Below, in pieces: positions 7,131 through 14,204 of a stretch of 17,311 nt of DNA (its first letter is position 1; every line of letters starts with the position of its first letter). The notes beneath the pieces were generated by a model, which worked only from the letters and a program-made list of their open reading frames with translations, searched no databases and was not told where the DNA came from. This DNA is from WRAI01 sp031549605 (GTDB lineage: Bacteria; Bacillota; Clostridia; Oscillospirales; UBA929): contig JAVBPM010000030.1 in NCBI GenBank assembly GCA_031549605.1, forward strand, positions 1-17,311. The letters are read 5' to 3'. A program made the translations under genes and the position numbers.

Positions 7131-8216
7131 ATGCATCTGGAGCGCGTCACCGACGAAAACCTTAGCCAGTACGAGGCCTTTATCCAATCACACCCCAAGG
7201 GACACTTTATGCAGTCACGCGCCTGGGGTAAGCTTAAATCCGACTGGCGCTGGGAGGCTTTCTTTGCACGCGACGAACAAGAGCGCATTGTCGGCAGCAT
7301 GGCGCTGCTGATTCGCAAGCTGCCCGGCCTGCCCTATACGCTTAGCTACGGCTGCCGCGGCCCGGTCTGCGACGGCCACAACCCTGCCGTTGTCAAGGCA
7401 CTGCTCAACCACGCCAAGCACGTCGCCAAGCACAACAAATCCTATCTCATCAAGCTCGACCCCGATGTGTTGTCCTCGGATGAGACGTTTCTTGAGCTAG
7501 CCAAGGAGTGCGGCTTTGCATTAGCCAGCCAGTCCAAAAACTTTGAGACCATCCAGCCGCGCTTCGTCTTCCGGCTTAACATTGCCGACAAGACGGCCGA
7601 CGAGCTGATGGCCGATTTCCACCACAAATGGCGCTACAACATCCGGTTGGCCGAGCGCAAGGGCGTCACCGCCGCCGTTGAAAACGACGCGGTCGCCGCC
7701 TTTACCACGCTGATGGTCGAGACCGGCGTGCGCGACGGCTTTGTCACGCGCAGTGAGGGCTACTTCCGCAAAATGCTGGAGGTCATGGGCGAGCACGCAC
7801 GGCTGTACATGGCCAAAATCGACGGCGAGTATGTCGCCGGCACGCTGGCCATCCACTACGGCGACAAGGTTTGGTATCTCTACGGCGCGTCAGACACCGC
7901 GCACCGCAACTTCATGCCCAGCTATCTGCTGCAATGGCATATGATTCAGTGGGCCAAGGAGCTCAACTGCGCCGTCTACGATTTCCGTGGCGTGTCGGGC
8001 GACGTTTCCGAGGACAACCCGCTCTACGGCCTCTACCGCTTCAAGAAAGGCTTTGGTGGCGACTTTACCGAGTTTGTCGGCGAACTCGACTGCGTGCTGC
8101 ACCCGCTGATCAACAAGGCTTTTATTGTCATTAAGCGCACCAACGCCAAGCTGCGCGCCGCGCGCTATATGCGCAAAAACAAGAAGAACGTACCTGTCGC
8201 TGAGCAACAGCAGTAG
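7131..8216 (+). CDS. FemAB-family peptidoglycan bridge aminoacyltransferase
   Basis: FemA/FemB/FemX-type enzymes transfer amino acids from aminoacyl-tRNA to the lipid II stem peptide to build the interpeptide bridge, on the inner face of the membrane. The 361-residue protein shows family stretches in both GNAT-like halves: GHFMQSRAWGKLK (24-36), YGCRGPVCDG (73-82), QPRFVFRLN (142-150), WRYNIRLAERKGV (167-179), WYLYGASDTAHRNFMPSYLL, and a C-terminal YDFRGVSGD...NPLYGLYRFKKGFGG. It is shorter than staphylococcal FemA (about 420) and no long coiled-coil arm is obvious. The ATG follows GGGAGGA at 8 bases. The amino acid transferred cannot be told from sequence. It is followed 24 bases later by an alanine-racemase-like gene, suggesting joint work in wall synthesis. 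Confidence in the family is high. Confidence 0.9.
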   Translation: MHLERVTDENLSQYEAFIQSHPKGHFMQSRAWGKLKSDWRWEAFFARDEQERIVGSMALLIRKLPGLPYTLSYGCRGPVCDGHNPAVVKALLNHAKHVAKHNKSYLIKLDPDVLSSDETFLELAKECGFALASQSKNFETIQPRFVFRLNIADKTADELMADFHHKWRYNIRLAERKGVTAAVENDAVAAFTTLMVETGVRDGFVTRSEGYFRKMLEVMGEHARLYMAKIDGEYVAGTLAIHYGDKVWYLYGASDTAHRNFMPSYLLQWHMIQWAKELNCAVYDFRGVSGDVSEDNPLYGLYRFKKGFGGDFTEFVGELDCVLHPLINKAFIVIKRTNAKLRAARYMRKNKKNVPVAEQQQ

Positions 8217-8225
8217 TCGCAGCGC

Positions 8226-8233
8226 AAAGGAGA
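8226..8233 (+). promoter_or_regulatory. Ribosome binding site favouring the second ATG (8241) of the racemase gene
   Basis: AAAGGAGA lies only 2 bases from ATG 8235 but 8 bases (counted from GGAG) from ATG 8241. Normal spacing favours 8241, removing the first two residues. Confidence 0.7.
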
Positions 8234-8240
8234 AATGGCC

Positions 8241-9335
8241 ATGAAAGAGCTTATCGTCAACAAAGCCAGCATCGTCAACAACCTTAACCGCGTCAAGGCG
8301 CTAAGCGGCCCGGCCGCCATCTACGCCGTGCTCAAGGGCGACGCCTACGGCATGGGGCTGCTTGAAACGGCCGAATTGCTGGCGCAAGAAGGCATTACCC
8401 GCTTTGCCGTCACCGAGCCGGCAGACATCGTGCGGCTGCGCGAGGCCGGTCACACACAGGCCGAAATCCTGCTGCTGCGCTCGACCTCGGAGCCGGACGA
8501 CATCAACCTCTGTCTCGACCACAAAGCCGTCATGACGCTGGGCAGCCACGACACGCTCATTGCGCTCAACGGCCTGGCCGAACAGCGCGGCTGCGTGGCC
8601 GAAGCGCACCTCGAGGTCGACATCGGCATGGGTCGCTACGGCTTTCTGCCCACCGAGTACGACCAAATTCTCAACACCTATAAATACGGCAATAACATTG
8701 CCATTACCGGCCTATACGCCCATTTCCCGGCCGCCTTTGGTCGCAAAAAGAAGTCGCTGGCGCGCAAAGCGGTCTTTGACGCGCTGCTAACGCGTCTGAA
8801 AAACGACGGCATCGACACCGGCCTTGTCCACCTCGCCAATTCATCGGCGCTCTTTTTCCTCGACGGCGTGCAGTATGACGCCGTGCGCATTGGCTCGGCG
8901 CTGACCGGTCGGCTGCCCAAAAAAAGTCGTCACAGCGGTCTGCTGCCGGCCACGCGCGTGCAGTGCTCCATATGCGATACACGCTGGCTGCCCAAGGGTG
9001 TCAACATCGGCTACGCCAGTGTGTTTAAGACCAAGCGCCCCACCAAAATCGCCATTCTGCCCATCGGCGGCGCCGACGGCTTTTGCGTCGGCAAGGTGCG
9101 CGACACCTACCGGCTGCGCGACGCCTTTGGCTACATACTCTCCGACCTCAAGGGCGGCCTCACCCACAAAAAAATCACCGTCACGGTCAACGGCAAGCGC
9201 GCGACCGTGCTGGGCCACACCGGCATGAATCACACCGTCATCGACATCACCGACCTCGACTGCTTCGTCGGGCAGCTGGCCGACATCGACCTCAACCCGG
9301 TGTACGCCGGACAGCTGCCACGCCGCTACGAATAA
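8241..9335 (+). CDS. Divergent alanine racemase-like PLP enzyme
   Basis: A fold-type III PLP racemase-like protein of 364 residues from the preferred start. Residue numbers here count from ATG 8235 (subtract 2 for 8241). The PLP lysine is K34 in AVLKGDAYGMG. The GMGRYGF segment (R134), VRIGSALTG (R218) and a catalytic tyrosine (Y260, aligned with Tyr265 of the Geobacillus enzyme) are present. Three departures stand out in a by-eye alignment: E127 replaces the carbamylated lysine (K129), G279 replaces Tyr284 (GGADG for GYADG), and the C-terminal domain is short, ending in LPRRY without the usual stretch holding Tyr354. The known family makes D-alanine for peptidoglycan. Here the substrate may differ, since the changed positions lie at the active site and its entrance. 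It lies directly after the FemAB gene. Confidence 0.85.
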   Translation: MKELIVNKASIVNNLNRVKALSGPAAIYAVLKGDAYGMGLLETAELLAQEGITRFAVTEPADIVRLREAGHTQAEILLLRSTSEPDDINLCLDHKAVMTLGSHDTLIALNGLAEQRGCVAEAHLEVDIGMGRYGFLPTEYDQILNTYKYGNNIAITGLYAHFPAAFGRKKKSLARKAVFDALLTRLKNDGIDTGLVHLANSSALFFLDGVQYDAVRIGSALTGRLPKKSRHSGLLPATRVQCSICDTRWLPKGVNIGYASVFKTKRPTKIAILPIGGADGFCVGKVRDTYRLRDAFGYILSDLKGGLTHKKITVTVNGKRATVLGHTGMNHTVIDITDLDCFVGQLADIDLNPVYAGQLPRRYE

Positions 9336-9336
9336 A

Positions 9337-10662
9337 ATGAGCGACACACCGCTGCTTAGCGCACTGCACCGCTACGCCGACAGCCAGCCCGTCCGGCTGC
9401 ATATGCCGGGCCACAAGGGCGTCGACACCCTGCCGCTGACCGCCGCATGGGACGTCACTGAGCTGGCGGCAACCGGCGACCTCTACCGCGACACAACCGG
9501 CCCGATTCAGCAGGCCGAAGCCCTTTGGGCACAAGCCTTTCACATGTCGCACGCCCTCTTTCTTACCGGCGGCTCATCGCAGGGCATTGGCGCCGCGCTG
9601 GCCGCGCTGACCGCTCCGGGCGATACAATTGCGCTCGACAGCTGCGCACACCTCGCCTTTTCCCACGCCATGGCGCTGCTCGACCTGCATCCCGTGCGCC
9701 TGCCGCGCGCCACAACACAGGTCGGCCTGCCGGCGCCGCTCGACCCGGCACAGCTGGCACAGCTGCTGAAGAAAACCCCGCGCTGCCGTTGTGTTTGCGT
9801 CACCTCGCCCACCTACTACGGCACCGGCAGTGACCTGTCCGCACTGGCGCAGGTCTGCCACGCGCACGGCGCGCGCCTTTTTGTCGACGCCGCTCACGGC
9901 GCGCACTTTCCTTTTGCCCAACTCGGCACTCCGTTTGCCGCCGCCGACGTCTTTGTCGTGTCGGCGCACAAGACGCTCAACGCCTTGGGACAGAGCGCTC
10001 TGCTCTTTTGCCACGACGATGGGCTGGCACAGCGGCTGCGGGCTGCCACCCAGCTGTTTGGCACCAGCAGCCCATCCTACCTGCTTATGGCGTCGCTCGA
10101 CAACGCGCGCCACTGGCAGCTGCAGCACAGCGCCGCCTGGCAAAAGCTGCGCGCACGGCTCGACGCGCTGCGCGCCGCGCACCCGACCGCTTTTCCACCA
10201 CTGCTTCCGCTCGACGACCCCTTCCGGCTGGTTGTCCACACGCTGGCCCTCGGCTTCACCGGCCGTGAAGCGGCCGCGTTGTGGCAGCAACAGCTCAACC
10301 TCTGGCCTGAGTGTTGCGACGACAGCTTTGTTGTCGCCATCACCACCGCACAGGACGACCCGAACAACACAGCCGTTGTCGCGCAAGCCATTGGGCTTCT
10401 TGAGCAACAACAGCGGGCGCCATTGACGCCGCGCGCGCGGCCAGCGCAGCTGCCCCATCGACAGCTGTCGCCGCGTCAGGCTTTTTTTGCCCCGACACAA
10501 CAGCTGGCGTTGGCCGACGCCGACGGCTGCATTGCCGCACGCGACATCGGCTGCTATCCGCCCGGCACGGCGCTTGTCGCTGCGGGCGAACGCCTTGACA
10601 CGCCACAGCTGCTTCAGGCCGGCCTGTCGCCTGACCTGACCGTTACCGTTTGCCATGAATAG
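9337..10662 (+). CDS. Orn/Lys/Arg decarboxylase-family PLP protein (YaaO-like)
   Basis: A 441-residue fold-type I PLP enzyme of the basic-amino-acid decarboxylase group found beside holB in many Firmicutes. Visible signatures are MPGHKG (23-28), the RDTTGPIQQAE segment, LTGGSSQGIGAAL (cofactor phosphate region), SPTYYGTGSDL, VDAAHGAH (D184, H187) and the PLP lysine K212 in VSAHKTLNALGQSALL. A smaller C-terminal domain follows. Family members decarboxylate arginine, lysine or ornithine to polyamine precursors; the substrate of this branch is not determined. Start ATG 9337 is 1 base after the racemase stop, with no clear Shine-Dalgarno sequence, suggesting re-initiation. In Bacillus the order is yaaO-tmk-darA; here darA follows directly. 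Confidence 0.85.
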   Translation: MSDTPLLSALHRYADSQPVRLHMPGHKGVDTLPLTAAWDVTELAATGDLYRDTTGPIQQAEALWAQAFHMSHALFLTGGSSQGIGAALAALTAPGDTIALDSCAHLAFSHAMALLDLHPVRLPRATTQVGLPAPLDPAQLAQLLKKTPRCRCVCVTSPTYYGTGSDLSALAQVCHAHGARLFVDAAHGAHFPFAQLGTPFAAADVFVVSAHKTLNALGQSALLFCHDDGLAQRLRAATQLFGTSSPSYLLMASLDNARHWQLQHSAAWQKLRARLDALRAAHPTAFPPLLPLDDPFRLVVHTLALGFTGREAAALWQQQLNLWPECCDDSFVVAITTAQDDPNNTAVVAQAIGLLEQQQRAPLTPRARPAQLPHRQLSPRQAFFAPTQQLALADADGCIAARDIGCYPPGTALVAAGERLDTPQLLQAGLSPDLTVTVCHE

Positions 10663-10677
10663 AAAGGACGTGCTTTC

Positions 10678-11001
10678 ATGAAACTGGTTATGGCCATCAT
10701 CAACCACGACGACGCCCACGCCGTAATCCACAATCTCACGCAGGGCGGCTACCCTGTCACCAAGCTGGCGACCACCGGCGGCTTTTTGCAGGTGGGCAAT
10801 GTCACAATCATTATGGGCGTGGACGAGGAGCGCCTTGACGGCGCCATCGAAATCATCCGCAAGTCCAGCACCTCACGGCACCAAATCATCCCCACGACGG
10901 CCGAAACCGGCGGCGGCTTTTTCTCGGCACTGCCCGTAGACGTCACCGTCGGCGGCGCGACTGTCTTTGTGCTTAACGTCGACAGCTTCCAAAAGTTCTG
11001 A
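10678..11001 (+). CDS. darA: Cyclic-di-AMP receptor DarA (PstA/YaaQ)
   Basis: A 107-residue PII-like protein that binds c-di-AMP as a trimer; its downstream partner is unknown. The sequence aligns by eye with B. subtilis DarA along nearly its full length: MKLVMAII (strand 1), VTKLATTGGFLQVGNVTIIMGV (nucleotide-binding and T-loop region), RHQIIP, and the C-terminal PVDVTVGGATVFVLNVDSFQKF-like end. Family length is about 109, so it is complete. GAAAGGA lies 9 bases before the ATG. The stop TGA shares one base with the ATG of holB. The position between the YaaO-like gene and holB is conserved in Firmicutes. Confidence 0.95.
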   Translation: MKLVMAIINHDDAHAVIHNLTQGGYPVTKLATTGGFLQVGNVTIIMGVDEERLDGAIEIIRKSSTSRHQIIPTTAETGGGFFSALPVDVTVGGATVFVLNVDSFQKF

Positions 11002-11714
11002 TGCACCACGCTTTGTTATACACAGGTCGACAGCCGGAGGCCCTGCTGCAAGCGGCTTTGGTTGCCGCGCGCACGGCGCTGGGCGACACGACCAAGACGC
11101 CACAGCAACACCCCGACTGCCATATCCTGACGGCCGACGGCAAGGACATCGGCATCGAGGCCGTGCGCGGCTGGCGCACGGCCGCCTATCTTGCGCCCAA
11201 CGAGGCGCCCTGTCATGTCTTTATCATGCCCGACGCCGACCGCATGACCCAGCAGGCACAAAACGCGCTGCTGGCGCTGCTCGAAGAACCGCCGACACCC
11301 TGCGTCTTTATCCTGCTCTGCCAGAACGAGGACGCACTGCTTGCCACCGTGCGGTCGCGGCTGTACAAGCAAGCCGTATCGGGTGCCGCGTCAGCTCTGC
11401 CGCGCGACGCGCTCGACTGGGCCGATGCCGTGCTGCAAGCGCTGACGCGTAACGACGAGTGGACGCTGCTGTCAACGCTGCTGTCGGCAGAAAAAAAACA
11501 GCGCGACGAGCTGAAAATTTACTTCGAAGCGCTATTGCAGGTGACCTACGACGGCCGTGACAGGCTTTACCACTTGACCAATGCACAATTTTTCACTATA
11601 ATTAATCAGATTAATCAGGCGCGTGCCGCGCTCGACAGCAATGTCGGCAACGGGCACACGCTGGCCGCGCTGGCGGCTCAACTTGCGTTGCCAAACGCGG
11701 CCGGTGGCCGTTAG
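11001..11714 (+). CDS. holB: DNA polymerase III delta-prime subunit (HolB), reduced form
   Basis: Delta-prime is a rigid non-hydrolysing subunit of the clamp loader. The protein has 237 residues against the usual 300 or more. Recognisable parts are LLYTG at 5-9, HPDCHIL (37-43), IGIEAVRGW (50-58), VFIMPDADRMTQQAQNALLALLEEPP (73-98) and ATVRSRL (115-121). Missing are the four-cysteine zinc module that normally lies between the first helix and HPD, any Walker A motif, and the cysteine of the SRC sensor motif (SRL here). The C-terminal collar is also short. The conserved core and the position between darA and ricT make the assignment sound, but its ability to join the clamp loader normally is open. 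Confidence 0.85.
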   Translation: MHHALLYTGRQPEALLQAALVAARTALGDTTKTPQQHPDCHILTADGKDIGIEAVRGWRTAAYLAPNEAPCHVFIMPDADRMTQQAQNALLALLEEPPTPCVFILLCQNEDALLATVRSRLYKQAVSGAASALPRDALDWADAVLQALTRNDEWTLLSTLLSAEKKQRDELKIYFEALLQVTYDGRDRLYHLTNAQFFTIINQINQARAALDSNVGNGHTLAALAAQLALPNAAGGR

Positions 11715-11729
11715 AATACGGAGGAACAC

Positions 11730-12584
11730 ATGATAGAAGTTGTCGGCGTACACTTTCAAAAGGTCAAAAAAGTGTACTATTTCGACCCAAAAGGCTTACA
11801 AATAAAGCAAGGACAGGCTGTTATTGTCGAAACGCAATACGGTCTGGAGTACGGCATCTGCCGCCTGGCCAACTGTCAGGTTGAGGATAGCGCCGTCACG
11901 CCGCCGCTGAAGGCGGTGGTGCGGCTGGCGACCGAGGCCGACCAGGCCACGCAGGCTGCCCACGCCCAAAAGGAAAAGCAGGCCTACGTCACCGGCGTAC
12001 GCAAAATCCGCGAGCACAAGCTGGACATGAAGCTGGTCGCCGTTGACTACACCTTTGACGGCTCGAAAATCATCTTTTTCTTCACCGCCGACGGCCGTGT
12101 CGATTTCCGCGAACTGGTGCGTGACCTGGCCTCCGTCTTTCACGCCCGCATTGAGCTGCGCCAAATCGGCGTCCGCGACGAAGCGCAGATGCTGGGCGGC
12201 TTGGGCGTCTGCGGCAAGCCTTTTTGCTGTGCGACATTGCTGGGCGAGTTTGCGCCCGTTTCCATTAAAATGGCCAAGGAGCAGAACCTGTCACTTAACC
12301 CCACCAAAATCTCCGGCACCTGCGGCCGGTTAATGTGCTGCCTCAAATACGAACAAAGCGCCTACGTCGATCTGCACAAGCGCACACCGCCCGTCGACTC
12401 GCTGGTCAAAACGCCTGACGGCGAAGGCATTGTCACCGACGTCAGCCTGCTGCGCGAGCGCGTCAAGGTCATGCTCAACAACGGCGACAACGAGGCGCGA
12501 CAGTACAACTGCTGCGACGTCTGTCTGCTGAAAAAGAAGGCGCGCGGTCCCGAGGAGAAAAAGAGTGGTAAAAAATCTGATTGA
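11730..12584 (+). CDS. ricT: RicT (YaaT), PSP1-domain regulatory iron-sulfur protein
   Basis: In Bacillus, RicT joins RicA and RicF in a complex carrying [4Fe-4S] clusters that stimulates RNase Y processing and affects sporulation and biofilm formation. The 284-residue protein has the PSP1 core with the cysteine-rich signature: C161, C166 and C167 (GLGVCGKPFCCATLLGEF), then C198, C203 and C204 (ISGTCGRLMCCLKYE). A further cluster C261, C262, C265 lies near the basic C-terminal tail. KMAKEQNLSLNPTKISG is nearly identical to the Bacillus protein. GGAGG lies 5 bases before the ATG. It follows holB by 15 bases, and its 3' end overlaps tatD by 20 bases. Confidence 0.95.
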   Translation: MIEVVGVHFQKVKKVYYFDPKGLQIKQGQAVIVETQYGLEYGICRLANCQVEDSAVTPPLKAVVRLATEADQATQAAHAQKEKQAYVTGVRKIREHKLDMKLVAVDYTFDGSKIIFFFTADGRVDFRELVRDLASVFHARIELRQIGVRDEAQMLGGLGVCGKPFCCATLLGEFAPVSIKMAKEQNLSLNPTKISGTCGRLMCCLKYEQSAYVDLHKRTPPVDSLVKTPDGEGIVTDVSLLRERVKVMLNNGDNEARQYNCCDVCLLKKKARGPEEKKSGKKSD

Positions 12585-13350
12585 CACCCACGCTCATTAT
12601 AATAATGAGCGCTATACGGAAGACCGTGATGCACTGCTGGCCACGCTGCCACAGCACGGTCTTTCTGCTGTTGTCAACGCCAGTTATGACCTGCCCAGCA
12701 GCCACACTTCGGTGGCGCTGGCCGCGCAATGGCCCTTCGTCTACGCCGCCGTCGGCATCCACCCGCACGACGCCGAAACCGTCGACGCCGCAGCTCTGCT
12801 GCAGCTGGAGAAACTGGCCAAGCAGCCCAAGGTCGTCGCCATCGGCGAAATCGGCCTTGACTACTTCCGCGACCTCAGCCCGCGCGACGCGCAGCACGCC
12901 GCATTTCGCGCCCAAATGGAGCTGGCACGCCGCTGCCGGTTGCCCGTCATCATACACGACCGCGACGCCCACGAGGACACTGCGGCCATCGTGCGCGAAT
13001 TTCCCGACCTGCGCTGCGTTTTCCACTGCTATGCCGGCTCGGCCGAAATGGCGCGCCAGCTGATCAGCGCCGGTCATATGATTTCGCTGACCGCCAACAT
13101 CACCTATCCCAAGCCCAAGCGCGCGTACGAGTCTGCCTTGGCCGTGGGACTAGAGCACATTATGGTCGAAACCGACTGTCCCTATATGGCGCCGCAGACC
13201 CACCGCGGCCAGCGCAATGACTCAACACACGTCGCCGCCGTGGTTACGCAGCTGGCGCAGTGGTTTGACCTTCCCGTGCAGCAGGTTGCCGACATCACGA
13301 GCGCCAACGCGCGCCGCTTTTTTCACATCCCGGAGGAACAAAAGCTATGA
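12565..13350 (+). CDS. tatD: TatD-family metal-dependent hydrolase (DNase)
   Basis: TatD proteins are TIM-barrel metal-dependent hydrolases with 3'-5' exonuclease or DNase activity. The 261-residue protein has the metal ligands expected: H9 and H11 (DTHAHY), E95 (AIGEIGLDYFRD), H131 (VIIHDRDA), H154 (VFHCYAG) and D204 (VETDCPYMAP). The start is GTG 12565, supported by GAGGAG 7 bases upstream inside ricT. Beginning here keeps the first beta strand with the HxH motif. The TGA overlaps the ATG of the radical SAM gene (ATGA). A 21-base perfect palindrome lies within its first codons. Confidence 0.93.
   Translation: MVKNLIDTHAHYNNERYTEDRDALLATLPQHGLSAVVNASYDLPSSHTSVALAAQWPFVYAAVGIHPHDAETVDAAALLQLEKLAKQPKVVAIGEIGLDYFRDLSPRDAQHAAFRAQMELARRCRLPVIIHDRDAHEDTAAIVREFPDLRCVFHCYAGSAEMARQLISAGHMISLTANITYPKPKRAYESALAVGLEHIMVETDCPYMAPQTHRGQRNDSTHVAAVVTQLAQWFDLPVQQVADITSANARRFFHIPEEQKL
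12591..12611. repeat. Perfect 9-bp inverted repeat with TAA centre inside tatD
   Basis: CGCTCATTA (12591-12599) and TAATGAGCG (12603-12611) are exact reverse complements around TAA. The arms code for the HxH metal motif and the next codons of tatD. The symmetry could be a protein-binding site, an mRNA hairpin just after the start codon, or chance. Confidence 0.6.
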
Positions 13351-13952
13351 GCCAAACCTTCGTCTATCAGGTCGGCAACGGCCTGTACATCAATCTGACC
13401 AACGCCTGTACCTGCGACTGCGACTTTTGCGAGCGCCGCACCATGCAGGGCGTCGGCAGCGCCGGCAGCCTGTGGCTCGACCACGAGCCGACGGCCGACG
13501 AAGTGCTGCAAGCGCTGGCCGCCTACGACCTGTCCACCTACGACGAGCTGGTGTTTTGTGGCTTTGGTGAGCCGACGCTCCGCCTTGACGTGCTACTTCA
13601 AGTCGCACAAGAAATCAAGTCAAGACAGCCGTCGCTGCCCATCCGCGTCAACACCAACGGCCACGCCAGCCTCATCGCCGGCCGTGACATTACGCCGAGG
13701 CTGGCCGGCGTCATAGACGTGCTTTCGATATCGCTCAACCGGCCCGACGCTGCCAGCTACAGCGCCCATATGCTGCCGGTGTATGGCGAGAGTGCCTTTG
13801 CCGCGCTGCTCGATTTCGCCGCCAAAGCTGCGCAAAATGTGCCGCGCGTGGTGCTGACCGCCGTTGACGTCATCGACGACAACGAACGACAAAAGTGTGA
13901 AAAGCTGGCCCAATCGTTGGGCGTAGAATTTCGACTCCGCCCGTTTCATTGA
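13347..13952 (+). CDS. TatD-associated radical SAM protein
   Basis: A compact 201-residue radical SAM protein of the group found beside tatD in Clostridia. The [4Fe-4S]/SAM motif CX3CX2C is at C21, C25 and C28 (NLTNACTCDCDFCERR). GFGEPTLR gives the GGE-like SAM-binding strand, RVNTNGH follows at about 119-125, and VLSISLN is typical of the barrel. No extra C-terminal domain or auxiliary cluster is seen; the protein ends at RLRPFH. Substrate unknown. The link to TatD is by position only: the start overlaps the tatD stop (ATGA), so the two are made together. Confidence 0.85.
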   Translation: MSQTFVYQVGNGLYINLTNACTCDCDFCERRTMQGVGSAGSLWLDHEPTADEVLQALAAYDLSTYDELVFCGFGEPTLRLDVLLQVAQEIKSRQPSLPIRVNTNGHASLIAGRDITPRLAGVIDVLSISLNRPDAASYSAHMLPVYGESAFAALLDFAAKAAQNVPRVVLTAVDVIDDNERQKCEKLAQSLGVEFRLRPFH

Positions 13953-13981
13953 ACTTTTTTGCCCCTGACATAGGCTTTTCT

Positions 13982-14003
13982 GTCGACTCATATCGACTTT
14001 TTT
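13982..14003 (+). terminator. Weak terminator after the radical SAM gene
   Basis: GTCGA (13982-13986) pairs with TCGAC (13993-13997) around a six-base loop, followed by T6 (13998-14003). The stem is only 5 bp, so termination may be partial. The position, 30 bases after the last stop of the long operon, is suitable. Confidence 0.4.
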
Positions 14004-14030
14004 GGACTACATAATTATGGTGTGGATAAC
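14002..14030 (+). promoter_or_regulatory. Candidate promoter of the ABC transporter operon, overlapping DnaA box 1
   Basis: TTGGAC (14002-14007), a 17-base spacer and GATAAC (14025-14030). The -35 is 5/6 and the -10 is 4/6. If real, its -10 overlaps the first DnaA box and its start point would fall on the second, leaving a leader of about 165 bases. Confidence 0.35.
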
Positions 14031-14041
14031 CTTGTGGATAA
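14021..14041 (-). promoter_or_regulatory. Two tandem perfect DnaA boxes
   Basis: TGTGGATAA, the reverse complement of the consensus DnaA box TTATCCACA, occurs at 14021-14029 and again at 14033-14041, same orientation, 12 bases apart start to start. A degenerate copy GGTGCATAA (7/9) follows at 14042-14050 and TCTGGATAC (7/9) at 14077-14085. They lie in the noncoding gap before the ABC transporter. The matches are read directly; DnaA binding is inferred. Confidence 0.75.
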
Positions 14042-14191
14042 GGTGCATAACTACCCACGTCAAGGGCATTTCACGCTCTGGATACCGCCAAAATTCCACT
14101 TATTTCCAGCCGTGTATCCCTTGTGCCGCAATGACATCTCTGTCTGGCCTTCCACTTCTGTCAATCAACCGAAAAAAGTTAAAAAACCTTT

Positions 14192-14198
14192 GGGGGAG
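14192..14198 (+). promoter_or_regulatory. Ribosome binding site that fixes the ABC ATPase start at 14205
   Basis: GGGGGAG lies 6 bases before ATG 14205. The frame stays open upstream to an ATG at 14022, but that stretch has no Shine-Dalgarno sequence and encodes 61 residues unlike any ABC protein, so it is treated as untranslated leader. Confidence 0.85.
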
Positions 14199-14204
14199 AG
14201 TCCA

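Noticed and set aside
12581..12603. TTGACA...TATAAT as a promoter inside tatD
   Set aside because: The hexamers are only 11 bases apart, too close for sigma-A; TATAAT is part of the palindrome.
14002..14085. The DnaA-box cluster as the chromosomal origin oriC
   Set aside because: Only two perfect boxes, no extended AT-rich unwinding region, no dnaA/dnaN next to it, and co-directional genes on both sides.
14022..14204. N-terminal extension of the ABC ATPase back to ATG 14022
   Set aside because: No ribosome binding site, runs through the DnaA boxes, and the 61 residues resemble no ABC protein; ATG 14205 has a good GGGGGAG.
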